The notes beneath the pieces are model-generated. The model ran no database searches, was not told where the DNA came from, and worked only from the letters and a program-made list of their open reading frames with translations. A program made the translations under genes and the position numbers. Below, in pieces: positions 6,686-15,444 of a stretch of DNA of 36,633 nt (within the stretch, counting starts at the first letter, position 1; each line of letters opens with the position of its first letter). The stretch is from UBA3910 sp002391465 (lineage in GTDB: Bacteria > Bacillota > Limnochordia > Darwinibacteriales > Darwinibacteriaceae), in the NCBI GenBank assembly GCA_030054835.1, contig JASGVS010000018.1, forward strand, positions 1 through 36,633. Direction: 5' to 3'.

Positions 6686-7567
6686 TTATTCATGCGGATT
6701 TGCCCGGTGGACCTCTTCCGCTAAGGAAAGGTAAGCACCGGCTGTGAGCCGTCTATCCTGGCGCACCCTGCCGGTTAGTCTTTCCTCTACCGGTGGGATC
6801 CCCGCTTCTGCATTGAGGAGTGAATGGATTTTTTCCCACATTTGGTTGAATTGGGGGTCATCCTTGGAACGGGGTCTGGGTAGGTGGTTTTCGACTATAC
6901 TGTGGATGCGGCCTGGATTTGCTTTGAGTACCACGATCCGATCACCCAAAATGATCGATTCATCGATATTGTGGGTTACAAAGATGATTGTCACTTTTGT
7001 CTCCTGCCAGATGCGAAACAGCTCCCTCTGCAGGGCGGAACGGGTAATGGCATCCAAACTGCCAAAGGGTTCATCCATAAGCAAGATTTCCGGCTGAACG
7101 GAGAGGGCGCGGGCAATGGCGACCCTCTGCTTCATGCCGCCCGAAAGCTGATGGGGGTAAAAGTCCTCAAACCCCTTCAAACCCACAAGGTTGAGGTAAT
7201 GATCTGCCCATTCCCGTTGTTCTATTCTATTTGCGACCCGAGTGCTGGCGTTGAGGGCAAACATTACGTTTTTTCGCACCGTGAGCCAGGGAAATAGCTG
7301 CTCGAAGTTTTGGAAGACCATCATGCGATCGATTCCTGGTTTGGTGCTTTCCTGCCCATTGAGCAGCAGCCTTCCCTCTGTGGGTTTTTCGAAGGCGGCA
7401 ATGCAGCGCAGCAGGGTAGATTTTCCGCAACCGGAGGGTCCGATGATGTTGACAAACTCACCCTTGCCTACCGTCAGGTTGATCCCGCTCAGGGCCTGGA
7501 TGGACTTATGTTTGGTGTGAAAGGTCTTGCTTAGGTTTTCAATTACTAAGCCTGCCTGGTTAGTCAT
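6686..7567 (-). CDS. ABC importer ATPase, nitrate/sulfonate/taurine family (SsuB/TauB-like)
   Basis: The 293-residue ATPase subunit carries Walker A GPSGCGKST, the Q-loop in MVFQNFEQLFPW, signature LSGGMKQR, Walker B ILLMDEPFGSLDAI and the H-loop FVTHNIDE. The PFGSLDA block and LFPWLTVRKNV are typical of the SsuB/TauB/NrtD/ThiZ group. The tail after about residue 250 is longer than in most members and has no motif that I recognise. It is third in a minus-strand operon behind binding protein and permease, 12 bases after the permease stop. The substrate is not determined by the sequence; sulfonate, taurine, nitrate, pyrimidine precursors and riboflavin-like compounds use this family. Confidence 0.88.
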   Translation of the reverse strand: MTNQAGLVIENLSKTFHTKHKSIQALSGINLTVGKGEFVNIIGPSGCGKSTLLRCIAAFEKPTEGRLLLNGQESTKPGIDRMMVFQNFEQLFPWLTVRKNVMFALNASTRVANRIEQREWADHYLNLVGLKGFEDFYPHQLSGGMKQRVAIARALSVQPEILLMDEPFGSLDAITRSALQRELFRIWQETKVTIIFVTHNIDESIILGDRIVVLKANPGRIHSIVENHLPRPRSKDDPQFNQMWEKIHSLLNAEAGIPPVEERLTGRVRQDRRLTAGAYLSLAEEVHRANPHE

Positions 7568-7579
7568 TTTTTCAACCCC

Positions 7580-8374
7580 TTATTCTAACGTCATACCCCA
7601 ACGCCGCACAGTGCGTGCTTCGACCCACTCAAAACAGAGTCTCTCCACTATCAGTCCCACAACGATAATAACGAACATGCCCCCAAAAACGCTGGCAATC
7701 TCCATGAAAAAGCGTTTTTTGTAGATGAACCAACCGAGACCGCCTTCTCCACCCGAAGCGCCAAACACCATTTCTGCCGCTACCGAAGCCTGCCAGGCTC
7801 GGGCCCAAGCGACCCGCAAGCCTGTGAGGATATAGGGAAAGGCGCTTGGAATCAGTACCTTGCCGATTAGGCGGACCCCCTTTAATCCTAGGTTTTGGCC
7901 CACCTCTATCTGGGTTGCCGGAACGGATCGCAGTCCGGTATGGAGGTTGGCTATCAGTGGCCAGACTGAAGAGAACCAGATAACCGCGACTATGGAGCGG
8001 GGACCCGTACCCAGCCAGAGAATGATGATGGGGAGGACAGAAATACCGGGTAGGGGATGGAGGATGGCCATAACAGCCTGGACCCAATCGGAGACAATTG
8101 GTGAGCAGAGGGCAAGAACGGCAGCGACGGCGGCAGTGACAACAGCCAGGGCTAGGCCTTGAGCGATCAGATAGAGGGAGAAGTACAGTCTCCCCACTAT
8201 TTCACCGCTGCGGATATCGGTAATCAGGGTCCGCAGCACGTCAGATAAACGGGGAAAGAGGAGAGGGGGAAACCATCCAGTCCGGGCAAGTAATTCCCAA
8301 CAGAGCATCAAGGCCAGGATGAACAAAATCTGGTTTAGCGTTTTGTTTATTACTTTCCTGCGGTTGTTTAACAT
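7580..8374 (-). CDS. ABC importer permease (SsuC/TauC/ThiX family)
   Basis: The 264-residue membrane protein has about six hydrophobic segments. The binding-protein-dependent transport signature (EAA loop) appears around VLIPSAFPYILTGLRVAWARAWQ. LLCWELLARTGWFPPLLFPR at the N-terminus and LPGISVLPIIILWLGTG in the middle are characteristic of SsuC/TauC/NrtB permeases. It forms the channel for the importer coded by its two neighbours. It lies between the binding protein (30 bases upstream) and the ATPase in one minus-strand operon. Confidence 0.88.
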   Translation of the reverse strand: MLNNRRKVINKTLNQILFILALMLCWELLARTGWFPPLLFPRLSDVLRTLITDIRSGEIVGRLYFSLYLIAQGLALAVVTAAVAAVLALCSPIVSDWVQAVMAILHPLPGISVLPIIILWLGTGPRSIVAVIWFSSVWPLIANLHTGLRSVPATQIEVGQNLGLKGVRLIGKVLIPSAFPYILTGLRVAWARAWQASVAAEMVFGASGGEGGLGWFIYKKRFFMEIASVFGGMFVIIVVGLIVERLCFEWVEARTVRRWGMTLE

Positions 8375-8404
8375 GGTCTTTCCCCCCGTGACTTCGTTTA
8401 ACGG

Positions 8405-9403
8405 TTATTTCCCCTGCAGTTTTTCCAACTCAGACATTTCGCCTGCCCGCTGGCCTATTAGTGCCAACACATTGTCAAAGGCAATGTCTGCCAGGCTTTC
8501 CGGTACTTTGCTGATGTAACCGGCTTCGTACATAAACTCAGCAAAGCCCATCAGTCCGTAGGGGGCAGTGGTGTAGTTCATACCTTCCCACTCTAGGTAT
8601 TCCAGCGTCTTTTCCACGCTTAGCCGGAACTCCGGCGCCAACAGTTCGGCTGCGGCCTGCTTGTTTTGGTTGATCCAAGCCATTGCATCACCTATCGCAT
8701 TCACGAAGATACTGTAGGCAACGGGACGTTGGTTGTAAAACGTCTCGGTGGCGAGGCCAACGTTGAAACTGAAAGGATGCCCGAAAATGGAGACATCATC
8801 TACGATGAGGCGGAATCCAGGTTGGGAAAGCTCCTCAAATAGATAGGGCGGGGTAGTGAAGTGGGCTTTTATGCCCTTTTTGGAAATCAAGGCTGCGGCC
8901 GCATCGGGGTGAGGCATGGCAACCAGATTATTGTCTAGGGCAGTGGCTGAGCCGAGTTGTTGTTCACAGGCCATGGCAAGGAGAATATGCTGGATACTGC
9001 CGGGGGATGGCACAGCGATTTTGTCTTCCGGTTTGAAGTCCGCGAGGCTGTTGATCTCCGGATCATAGGTAACTAAACCGATCGGTACTACCACAAAACC
9101 CATGGCGATTTTCCAGGGGCAGCCCTTATCCCATCCGATTAGGAAGGGGGGAATACCCATGAACCCCACATCCGCTTCACCTGAGATCAATGCCTCCCGC
9201 ACTGCACCGCCGGATCCGTATTCTTTCCAAACCGGCTCCACCCCGTATTTTTCAAAAATCCTATGTGCTTTAGCCACCATCAACGGGGCATAGACCAGCC
9301 CAAATTGACCGGCGATCTTGATTTTCTCTGCAGCAGCCACAGAGGGTACCCAGAGACTAAGGACGACCAACAGACTCAACACTAATATGCTGGCTTTTCT
9401 CAC
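8405..9403 (-). CDS. ABC importer substrate-binding protein (NMT1/SsuA/TauA-like)
   Basis: The 332-residue protein has an N-terminal signal peptide (basic MRK, then a hydrophobic stretch to about residue 20, cleavage probably after SVAAA). The mature part is an NMT1/THI5-type domain: KIAGQFGLVYAPLMVAKAHRIFEKYG, then GSGGAVREALISGEADVGFMG. It captures the ligand for the permease/ATPase pair downstream. No lipobox Cys follows the signal, whereas binding proteins of monoderm Bacillota are normally lipoproteins. The start is GTG at 9403 with AAGGGGAG upstream. No TPP, FMN or cobalamin riboswitch was recognised in the leader, so the ligand stays open. Confidence 0.85.
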   Translation of the reverse strand: MRKASILVLSLLVVLSLWVPSVAAAEKIKIAGQFGLVYAPLMVAKAHRIFEKYGVEPVWKEYGSGGAVREALISGEADVGFMGIPPFLIGWDKGCPWKIAMGFVVVPIGLVTYDPEINSLADFKPEDKIAVPSPGSIQHILLAMACEQQLGSATALDNNLVAMPHPDAAAALISKKGIKAHFTTPPYLFEELSQPGFRLIVDDVSIFGHPFSFNVGLATETFYNQRPVAYSIFVNAIGDAMAWINQNKQAAAELLAPEFRLSVEKTLEYLEWEGMNYTTAPYGLMGFAEFMYEAGYISKVPESLADIAFDNVLALIGQRAGEMSELEKLQGK

Positions 9404-9610
9404 GTCACAACTCCCCTTCGTTCATTTCGCAGCAATACTGCGGGTCATTAGTTTCAGGGTATGAGAAAAGCGGACTATGTGTGCTATGCTTTTGGACCTT
9501 TTCGGAACTAGTACTTCCTGCACGGCGTGGCCAGAGGGGCTGCTTGCAGGAGAAATGGCTCGAATTGCCAAATAATAGGGTGTATTCATATTGAGGGAAG
9601 AGTGAAGCGT

Positions 9611-11032
9611 ATGCAGCAGATTTTATCAATTTTGTATATGGCCTATTTGGCCTTCATAGTCTTTCTAGTCTTTTTCAGCCGGAAAAAGCCAACTCAGAGG
9701 ACCAGCTGGATCTTGGTTCTACTTTTCCTGCCGGTCATCGGAGCCATCTTGTATTTTCTCTTTGGCAGCGAGATGTACTGGGATTATAAGCGGAGGAGAA
9801 TCCGGAGCAGACACAATGCTTATTTTGCCGAACTGGAGCGAATTAAGGCAGAGGCGGACAACGGAACACTTGACCTATCACCAACCCAGGCTTTTCATAG
9901 AAGGTCTTGTGGCAGCCTGTTGTCCACGGATAACGATGCGGCCATTTACATCAACGGTGGGCCCAAGTTCCAAGACCTGTTTGCCGATCTGCGAGCTGCC
10001 CGGGATCATATTCACGTCCAGTATTTTACGATCCATAACGACCCCATCGGCCAGGAGTTGATTAAAATTCTCCAAGAAAAGGCGGAAGAGGGAGTCGAGG
10101 TCAAACTTCTGTATGATAGTTTCGGCTGCCTGTTTACTCGGGTGAAGCCCCTGTTTTGGGCTTTGAAACGATCGGGCGGTATGGTCCAGGCAATCCGACC
10201 CTATGCCAGGGCTCTGAATTATCGTAATCACCGCAAACTAGTAATTGTGGACGGTGAAATCGGCTATTTGGGCGGTATGAATGCTGGGGAGCACTATGTC
10301 TCCGGGGTAAGGGGTATGGTGTGGCGAGATACCCAGGTCAGGGTAACGGGACAGAGTGTTGTGGACCTACAGCACATCTTCATTTCCGATTGGCTTGCGT
10401 CCACACGCCAGAGTAGGGTGCGTCTCCGCCACAAGTTGAAGCATTACTTCCCCCAAACTCCAGGGCAGGGCGATCTAAAGGCCCAGGTTATTGCCAATGG
10501 TCTGTATAACAAACGGTATGACAAACATGTAATCAATCTCAGTTACTTCAACCTGATCAGCTCAGCAAAAGAGAGGCTGTGGATCCAAACACCTTACTTC
10601 ACCCCTTCCGAAGCGGTGCTTCAGATGCTGCAGACACTGGCTTTAAGGGGTGTGGATGTGCGCATCATGACCTCGGCCTATTATGCCTTTGGCGGCCTGT
10701 TTCACCATAACATCAAGAATTATTATTTCCGCCAGCTGATTGACGCAGGGGTGCGTGTTTTTCGCTATAACGGCATTATGCATGCCAAGACGATGCTGGT
10801 CGATGATGAACAGCTGTGTATAGGAACGGTGAACCTCAACGTGCGCAGCTTAGAGCGCGATGATGAACTATTCATTTACTTTGAATCTGATCGGTTGGCC
10901 CAGGAGTACGCGGAAATCTTTCAGGCCGATTTTGCAGCTAGCCTAGAGTTGGATTACGCCCGTTTTAAGGAGCAGACGCTTGGGTCGCGGGTACTGGAAT
11001 CAATCGTCTCGCTCTTCTCGCCCCTCTCTTAA
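9611..11032 (+). CDS. cls: Cardiolipin synthase (PLD family)
   Basis: The 473-residue protein has two N-terminal transmembrane segments (about residues 1-20 and 32-55) and two phospholipase D domains. Each has an HxK motif: HRKLVIVDGEIGYLGGMN starting at H207 and HAKTMLVDDEQLCIGTVN starting at H391. This matches bacterial ClsA-type enzymes, which join two phosphatidylglycerols into cardiolipin plus glycerol at the membrane. ATG 9611 is preferred because it begins directly with the membrane helix and follows GAGGGAAGAG; the open frame upstream of it is not family-like. It is transcribed away from the ABC importer and has no obvious operon partner. Confidence 0.9.
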   Translation: MQQILSILYMAYLAFIVFLVFFSRKKPTQRTSWILVLLFLPVIGAILYFLFGSEMYWDYKRRRIRSRHNAYFAELERIKAEADNGTLDLSPTQAFHRRSCGSLLSTDNDAAIYINGGPKFQDLFADLRAARDHIHVQYFTIHNDPIGQELIKILQEKAEEGVEVKLLYDSFGCLFTRVKPLFWALKRSGGMVQAIRPYARALNYRNHRKLVIVDGEIGYLGGMNAGEHYVSGVRGMVWRDTQVRVTGQSVVDLQHIFISDWLASTRQSRVRLRHKLKHYFPQTPGQGDLKAQVIANGLYNKRYDKHVINLSYFNLISSAKERLWIQTPYFTPSEAVLQMLQTLALRGVDVRIMTSAYYAFGGLFHHNIKNYYFRQLIDAGVRVFRYNGIMHAKTMLVDDEQLCIGTVNLNVRSLERDDELFIYFESDRLAQEYAEIFQADFAASLELDYARFKEQTLGSRVLESIVSLFSPLS

Positions 11033-11033
11033 T

Positions 11034-11083
11034 ACCAAAAACTGGATAGTTCCTGCTGAGAGTTGATAATATTTGGTCTTTTT
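11034..11083 (+). terminator. Possible terminator after cls
   Basis: ACCAAA at 11034 pairs with TTTGGT at 11072-11077, followed by CTTTTT. The interior pairs poorly (AACT/AGTT), so the hairpin is weak and this is only a candidate. Confidence 0.35.
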
Positions 11084-11170
11084 CCCAGTAATATGCAAGG
11101 AATCCGCTGGATTGTGGCGAATTGTATTTTACAGGGTTTTAAAATGGAGTGTGCCGGGGGTTAAAGGGTA

Positions 11171-12100
11171 GTGTATTTAGACGACGAACTGGATTTGGGT
11201 AGACGACAACGTATTTTGATCGTGGAAGACGTGCGCCTCAACGCTCAGATCCTCCTCAACTCTCTCCAAGACGAATACGATGTTCGTGTGGCTTATAACG
11301 GCATCGAAGCGTTGGAGATGGTTAAGGAGGAAATGCCCGATCTCATTCTGCTTGATATAATCATGCCTGAAATGGACGGTTATGCCGTCTGTCAGAAACT
11401 GCAGAGCGATCCTAAGACGCGGGATATCCCCATTCTTTTCTTAACTGCTTTGGAAGGGGATCAAAATGAGGCATACGGGCTTGAACTGGGCGCCATGGAT
11501 TACATCCGCAAGCCTTTTAATCTGCCCATCGTCCAGGCCAAGATCCGCAACCACCTTGAACTGAAACGCTATAAAGACTTGCTCAAACGGGATAGCCGGA
11601 TTGATGGATTAACTCGGGTCCCCAACCGTCGGCGGTTTGATGAGGCCTTTGAGGAAGAACGGCTGCGGGCCAAGCGCTATCAGACTCCTTTATCCGTTCT
11701 CATGATCGATCTTGATCTTTTTAAGAAGTACAACGATACTTACGGCCATCTCCAAGGCGATGATGTTTTAAAGCTGGTGGCTAAGACGCTGTATCAAAAG
11801 CTGCAGCGGCCAGGCGATCTTTTAGCTAGATGGGGCGGGGAGGAGTTTGTCGCACTGCTGCCCGATACCGATTGTGTCGGCGCGAAGACTGTGGGAGAAA
11901 AACTCAGGGCTGCTATTGAGGATCTGAAGATACCTCACGAAGCTTCTTGGGTCGCCGATTATGTTACCATTTCGGTGGGATGTGCCACGTCAATTGTGGA
12001 AAAACCCGAAACATACGAAAAGGTCCTCCATTGGGCCGATGAGGCGGTTTATCGTGCCAAGGATTTGGGTAGAAACAAAGTGGCCTGTTATGGAGATTAG
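11171..12100 (+). CDS. REC-GGDEF response regulator (diguanylate cyclase, PleD-like)
   Basis: The 309-residue protein has a receiver domain (about residues 14-130) with acidic pair E19-D20, phosphoacceptor D62 in LILLDIIMPEMDGY, the Thr of FLTA and the Lys of RKPF. A GGDEF domain (about 140-305) follows, with GGEEF at 222-226. The RxxD inhibitory site (RPGD, 213-216) sits exactly five residues before GGEEF, so feedback inhibition by c-di-GMP is expected. It makes c-di-GMP from two GTP on phosphorylation. No histidine kinase lies nearby, so the partner is unknown. The start is GTG, supported by an AAAGGG just upstream. It stands alone, with a strong terminator behind. Confidence 0.9.
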   Translation: MYLDDELDLGRRQRILIVEDVRLNAQILLNSLQDEYDVRVAYNGIEALEMVKEEMPDLILLDIIMPEMDGYAVCQKLQSDPKTRDIPILFLTALEGDQNEAYGLELGAMDYIRKPFNLPIVQAKIRNHLELKRYKDLLKRDSRIDGLTRVPNRRRFDEAFEEERLRAKRYQTPLSVLMIDLDLFKKYNDTYGHLQGDDVLKLVAKTLYQKLQRPGDLLARWGGEEFVALLPDTDCVGAKTVGEKLRAAIEDLKIPHEASWVADYVTISVGCATSIVEKPETYEKVLHWADEAVYRAKDLGRNKVACYGD

Positions 12101-12117
12101 GGGAAAAGAAACTAGAG

Positions 12118-12151
12118 CGAGGTTCATGCATTGATGCATGGACCTCGTTTT
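12118..12151 (+). terminator. Rho-independent terminator between the GGDEF gene and the hut operon
   Basis: A long stem CGAGGTTCATGCAT/ATGCATGGACCTCG, with one T-G pair and a two-base loop, is followed by TTTTG. It separates the diguanylate cyclase gene from hutH. Confidence 0.85.
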
Positions 12152-12253
12152 GTATTACGCCAATATAAAGAATGGGCCAAACTACAAGGGATATGTTACT
12201 TCTTTGTTGAATAATTCGTAACAAGATAGATGATGGCAAAAAGGAGTATGTCA

Positions 12254-13774
12254 ATGCTGGTACTTAATGGCTATGATTTATCAGCTCAAGCAGTTGCAGC
12301 AGCGGTTAGGGATGGGACTCCCATCGCTTTGGATGGGACACAACTGGAAAAGGTGGCTCGGTCGCGACAATTCTTGGATAGGCTGTTGACTAAAGGGGAG
12401 CCGGTTTACGGCATTAACACCGGATTTGGCAAACTAGCTGAGACGCGCATTTCCCCGGAGAATGTGCATGACCTGCAGCGCAATCTGATCCTCAGCCACA
12501 GCTGTGGGGTGGGTCCACCGCTTCCACCCCAGATTGTCAAAGCGATGATCATCCTCAGAGCCAACGCCTTGATGAAAGGCTATTCAGGCGTTCGCGTAGA
12601 GCTGATCCAGAGTTTGGTCGACTTAGTAACCCATGGGGTGATACCCTTTGTCCCCAGCCAGGGTTCGGTTGGTGCCAGCGGCGATCTTGTTCCCCTTGCC
12701 CACATGGCCGCCGTTTTGATGGGGGAAGGGCAAGCGTATTACCAAGGCGAGCTTCTGCCAGCCAAAGAAGCCCTGACCCGGGCTGGGTTGGATCCCTTTT
12801 CCCTGGAAGCAAAAGAAGGCTTGGCTTTGATTAACGGCACCCAGTTCATGACTGCCTTCGGCATTCAGGCCCTGGCAGACAGTGGCATCATTTTGAAGAC
12901 GGCAGACGTCATTAGTGCTCTTACTTTGGAAGCACTTGCGGCAATTCCCTCTGCCTTTGATGAGCGGGTCCACGCTCTGCGGTGCCATCCGGGTCAGATC
13001 GAAGCTGCAGAGAACCTGCGCAGGCTCTTGGCGGGGAGCCGCCTAGTTTACCAACGGGAGCATTCCCGGGTTCAGGACGCCTATTCCCTCCGGTGTATCC
13101 CTCAGGTTCACGGCGCTTCCCGCGATGTGTACCGTTATGTGGAGGGCGTACTAGATACCGAGATTAACTCGGTCACGGATAATCCCATTCTCTTTGCGGA
13201 GGATGGAGATGTTATCTCCGCCGGTAACTTCCACGGCCAACCGGTGGCCTTTGCCCTCGATTTCTTGGCCATTGCCTTGGCGGAAATTGCCAACATATCT
13301 GAACGGCGGGTTGAGCGGCTTGTTAATCCGCAGATCAGCGGGCTTCCGCCCTTTTTATCCCCCGCCAGCGGGCTCAATTCCGGTTATATGATCGTGCAGT
13401 ACACTGCGGCTGCCTTGGTCTCGGAAAACAAAGTTTTAGCCCATCCAGCTTCAGTCGATTCCATTCCCACCTCGGCCAATCAAGAAGACCATGTGAGTAT
13501 GGGCAGCATAGCCGCCCGCAAGCTGCACGGCATTGTACCGAACGTCCAGTCCGTACTCGCAATCGAACTGATCTGTGCCTGCCAGGCTTTGGAGTTTAGG
13601 GAACGGGAAAAACTAGCACCCGCTGCCGCAGCAGTTTATGATCTTGTGCGGAGTTACATCCCTCCTCTCCAGGAAGATCGTTATTTTGAATCTGAGATCC
13701 AACGGGCCAAGGAGTTGGTCGTTTCCGGTGAAGTTTTGGCGACAGTTGAGAACGTCGTTGGAGAATTAAATTAG
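12254..13774 (+). CDS. hutH: Histidine ammonia-lyase
   Basis: The 506-residue enzyme makes trans-urocanate and ammonia from L-histidine. YGINTGFG (52-59) is a family hallmark, and A141-S142-G143 in GSVGASGDLVPLAHMA is the triad that cyclises to the MIO electrophile, at the same position as in the Pseudomonas enzyme. Downstream, NSVTDNPI, GNFHGQPVA and ANQEDHVSMG are active-site and tetramer segments. ATG 12254 is chosen because AAGGAG lies 8-9 bases ahead; ATGs at 12230 and 12248 are less well placed. It is first of five genes that make a complete histidine-to-glutamate pathway. A GTTAC/GTAAC inverted pair lies shortly upstream, but no convincing promoter was identified. Confidence 0.97.
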   Translation: MLVLNGYDLSAQAVAAAVRDGTPIALDGTQLEKVARSRQFLDRLLTKGEPVYGINTGFGKLAETRISPENVHDLQRNLILSHSCGVGPPLPPQIVKAMIILRANALMKGYSGVRVELIQSLVDLVTHGVIPFVPSQGSVGASGDLVPLAHMAAVLMGEGQAYYQGELLPAKEALTRAGLDPFSLEAKEGLALINGTQFMTAFGIQALADSGIILKTADVISALTLEALAAIPSAFDERVHALRCHPGQIEAAENLRRLLAGSRLVYQREHSRVQDAYSLRCIPQVHGASRDVYRYVEGVLDTEINSVTDNPILFAEDGDVISAGNFHGQPVAFALDFLAIALAEIANISERRVERLVNPQISGLPPFLSPASGLNSGYMIVQYTAAALVSENKVLAHPASVDSIPTSANQEDHVSMGSIAARKLHGIVPNVQSVLAIELICACQALEFREREKLAPAAAAVYDLVRSYIPPLQEDRYFESEIQRAKELVVSGEVLATVENVVGELN

Positions 13775-13786
13775 GGGGTAGATGGA

Positions 13787-15433
13787 ATGATTAGGGCACC
13801 ACGAGGTTCAAAGCTGAACTGTAAAGGCTGGCAGCAAGAGGCCGCTTTACGCATGCTCATGAACAACCTGGATCCGGAGGTGGCGGAAAAGCCCCAGGAT
13901 TTGGTGGTATACGGGGGCAGTGGTAAGGCAGCCCGCGACTGGGCGAGCTATGAGGCGATTGTCCGCACCCTGAAGGAGTTGGAGGATGACGAAACGCTCC
14001 TGGTCCAATCGGGTAAACCGGTTGCAGTTTTCCGGACTACGCCCCACTCCCCCCGGGTTTTACTGGCCAACTCCAATTTGGTTCCAGCTTGGGGAACATG
14101 GGAACATTTCCGGGAGCTGGAGCGGAAGGGGCTGATCATGTTCGGCCAGATGACAGCTGGGAGCTGGATTTACATCGGTACCCAAGGTATTCTGCAGGGC
14201 ACATATGAAACGCTGGCCGAGTTGGCAGCCCAGCATTTTGACGGAACACTCCGTGGCCGCCTGGTGTTAACGGCTGGTTTGGGCGGTATGGGCGGTGCCC
14301 AGCCATTGGCTATAACCATGAACGGCGGTGTGGCCATTGTTGTGGAGGTGGATCCGGAGAGAATTGACAAACGCCTCGCCACGAAATACTGTCAGGTTTC
14401 CACTCCTGATCTTGATGAAGCCTTGCGCTTGGCCAAGGCCGCGCTGGACAAGGGAGAACCCCTCTCCATAGGCCTTTTGGGTAACGCGGCCGAGGTGCTG
14501 CCCGAGTTTGTCAAGCGGGGTATAACCCCTGACGTGGTCACAGACCAGACATCGGCGCATGATCCCCTCAACGGTTACATCCCAGCGGGTTTGAGCCTGA
14601 AAGAGGCCGAAGAACTGCGGCGACGTGACCCAGAAACGTACATCAGGCGGGCCAAAGAGTCCATGGGTATTCATGTCCAAGCCATGCTCCAGCTGAAGGA
14701 GCGGGGCGCCGTTGTGTTTGATTATGGTAACAACATCAGGCAGCAGGCTTATGAAGTGGGAGTAAGCGATGCCTTTGCTTTCCCCGGCTTCGTTCCCGCT
14801 TACATCCGCCCCTTATTCTGCGAAGGCAAGGGACCCTTCCGCTGGGTGGCTTTATCAGGTGATGAGGAAGACATCTACAAGATCGATGAAATGCTCTGCC
14901 GGGAGTTTGCGGACAATGAGCGGCTTGTTCGCTGGATTAAGATGGCTCAGGAACAGGTCGCCTTCCAAGGCCTACCTTCCCGCATCTGCTGGCTTGGTTA
15001 TGGTGAGCGGGCAAGGTTCGGTCTCTTGATCAATGAGATGGTACGGTCAGGTGAACTCTCTGCTCCCATCGTGATCGGTAGGGATCACCTTGATGCCGGT
15101 TCGGTGGCCTCTCCCCATCGGGAAACGGAGGGGATGAAGGACGGAAGTGATGCTGTTGCAGACTGGCCCATTCTAAATGCGCTGGTCAATGCCTGCGCCG
15201 GCGCCAGTTGGGTTTCTGTTCATCACGGCGGCGGAGTGGGAATCGGTTATTCAATTCACGCCGGCATGGTGGTTGTGGCCGACGGTACTGAGGAAGGGGC
15301 AGCGCGCCTTCAACGGGTACTCACAACCGATCCGGGTATGGGCGTAGCCCGACATGCAGATGCCGGATACGAGCTGGCGATCAAAACGGCCAGGGAAAAG
15401 AACATCAAGATACCTATGCTCCAGGAGCTGTAA
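13787..15433 (+). CDS. hutU: Urocanate hydratase
   Basis: The 548-residue enzyme hydrates urocanate to 4-imidazolone-5-propionate with tightly bound NAD+. Visible signatures include GSWIYIGTQGILQGTYET (125-142), the NAD-binding GLGGMGGAQPLA (164-175), DQTSAHDPLNGYIP (253-266), FDYGNN, and CWLGYGERARFG with the conserved Cys. Length matches the family (about 550). It starts 12 bases after hutH behind a GGGGG ribosome site and is followed 11 bases later by ftcD, so it is plainly within the operon. Confidence 0.97.
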   Translation: MIRAPRGSKLNCKGWQQEAALRMLMNNLDPEVAEKPQDLVVYGGSGKAARDWASYEAIVRTLKELEDDETLLVQSGKPVAVFRTTPHSPRVLLANSNLVPAWGTWEHFRELERKGLIMFGQMTAGSWIYIGTQGILQGTYETLAELAAQHFDGTLRGRLVLTAGLGGMGGAQPLAITMNGGVAIVVEVDPERIDKRLATKYCQVSTPDLDEALRLAKAALDKGEPLSIGLLGNAAEVLPEFVKRGITPDVVTDQTSAHDPLNGYIPAGLSLKEAEELRRRDPETYIRRAKESMGIHVQAMLQLKERGAVVFDYGNNIRQQAYEVGVSDAFAFPGFVPAYIRPLFCEGKGPFRWVALSGDEEDIYKIDEMLCREFADNERLVRWIKMAQEQVAFQGLPSRICWLGYGERARFGLLINEMVRSGELSAPIVIGRDHLDAGSVASPHRETEGMKDGSDAVADWPILNALVNACAGASWVSVHHGGGVGIGYSIHAGMVVVADGTEEGAARLQRVLTTDPGMGVARHADAGYELAIKTAREKNIKIPMLQEL

Positions 15434-15444
15434 GGGGGGTTAGG

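Noticed and set aside
9404..9610. TPP or other riboswitch ahead of the ABC importer, since NMT1/THI5-type binding proteins can carry thiamine precursors
   Set aside because: No CTGAGA or ACCTGATCTGG-type thi-box or other known aptamer signature was seen on either strand; only a short CGCAG/CTGCG hairpin is present.
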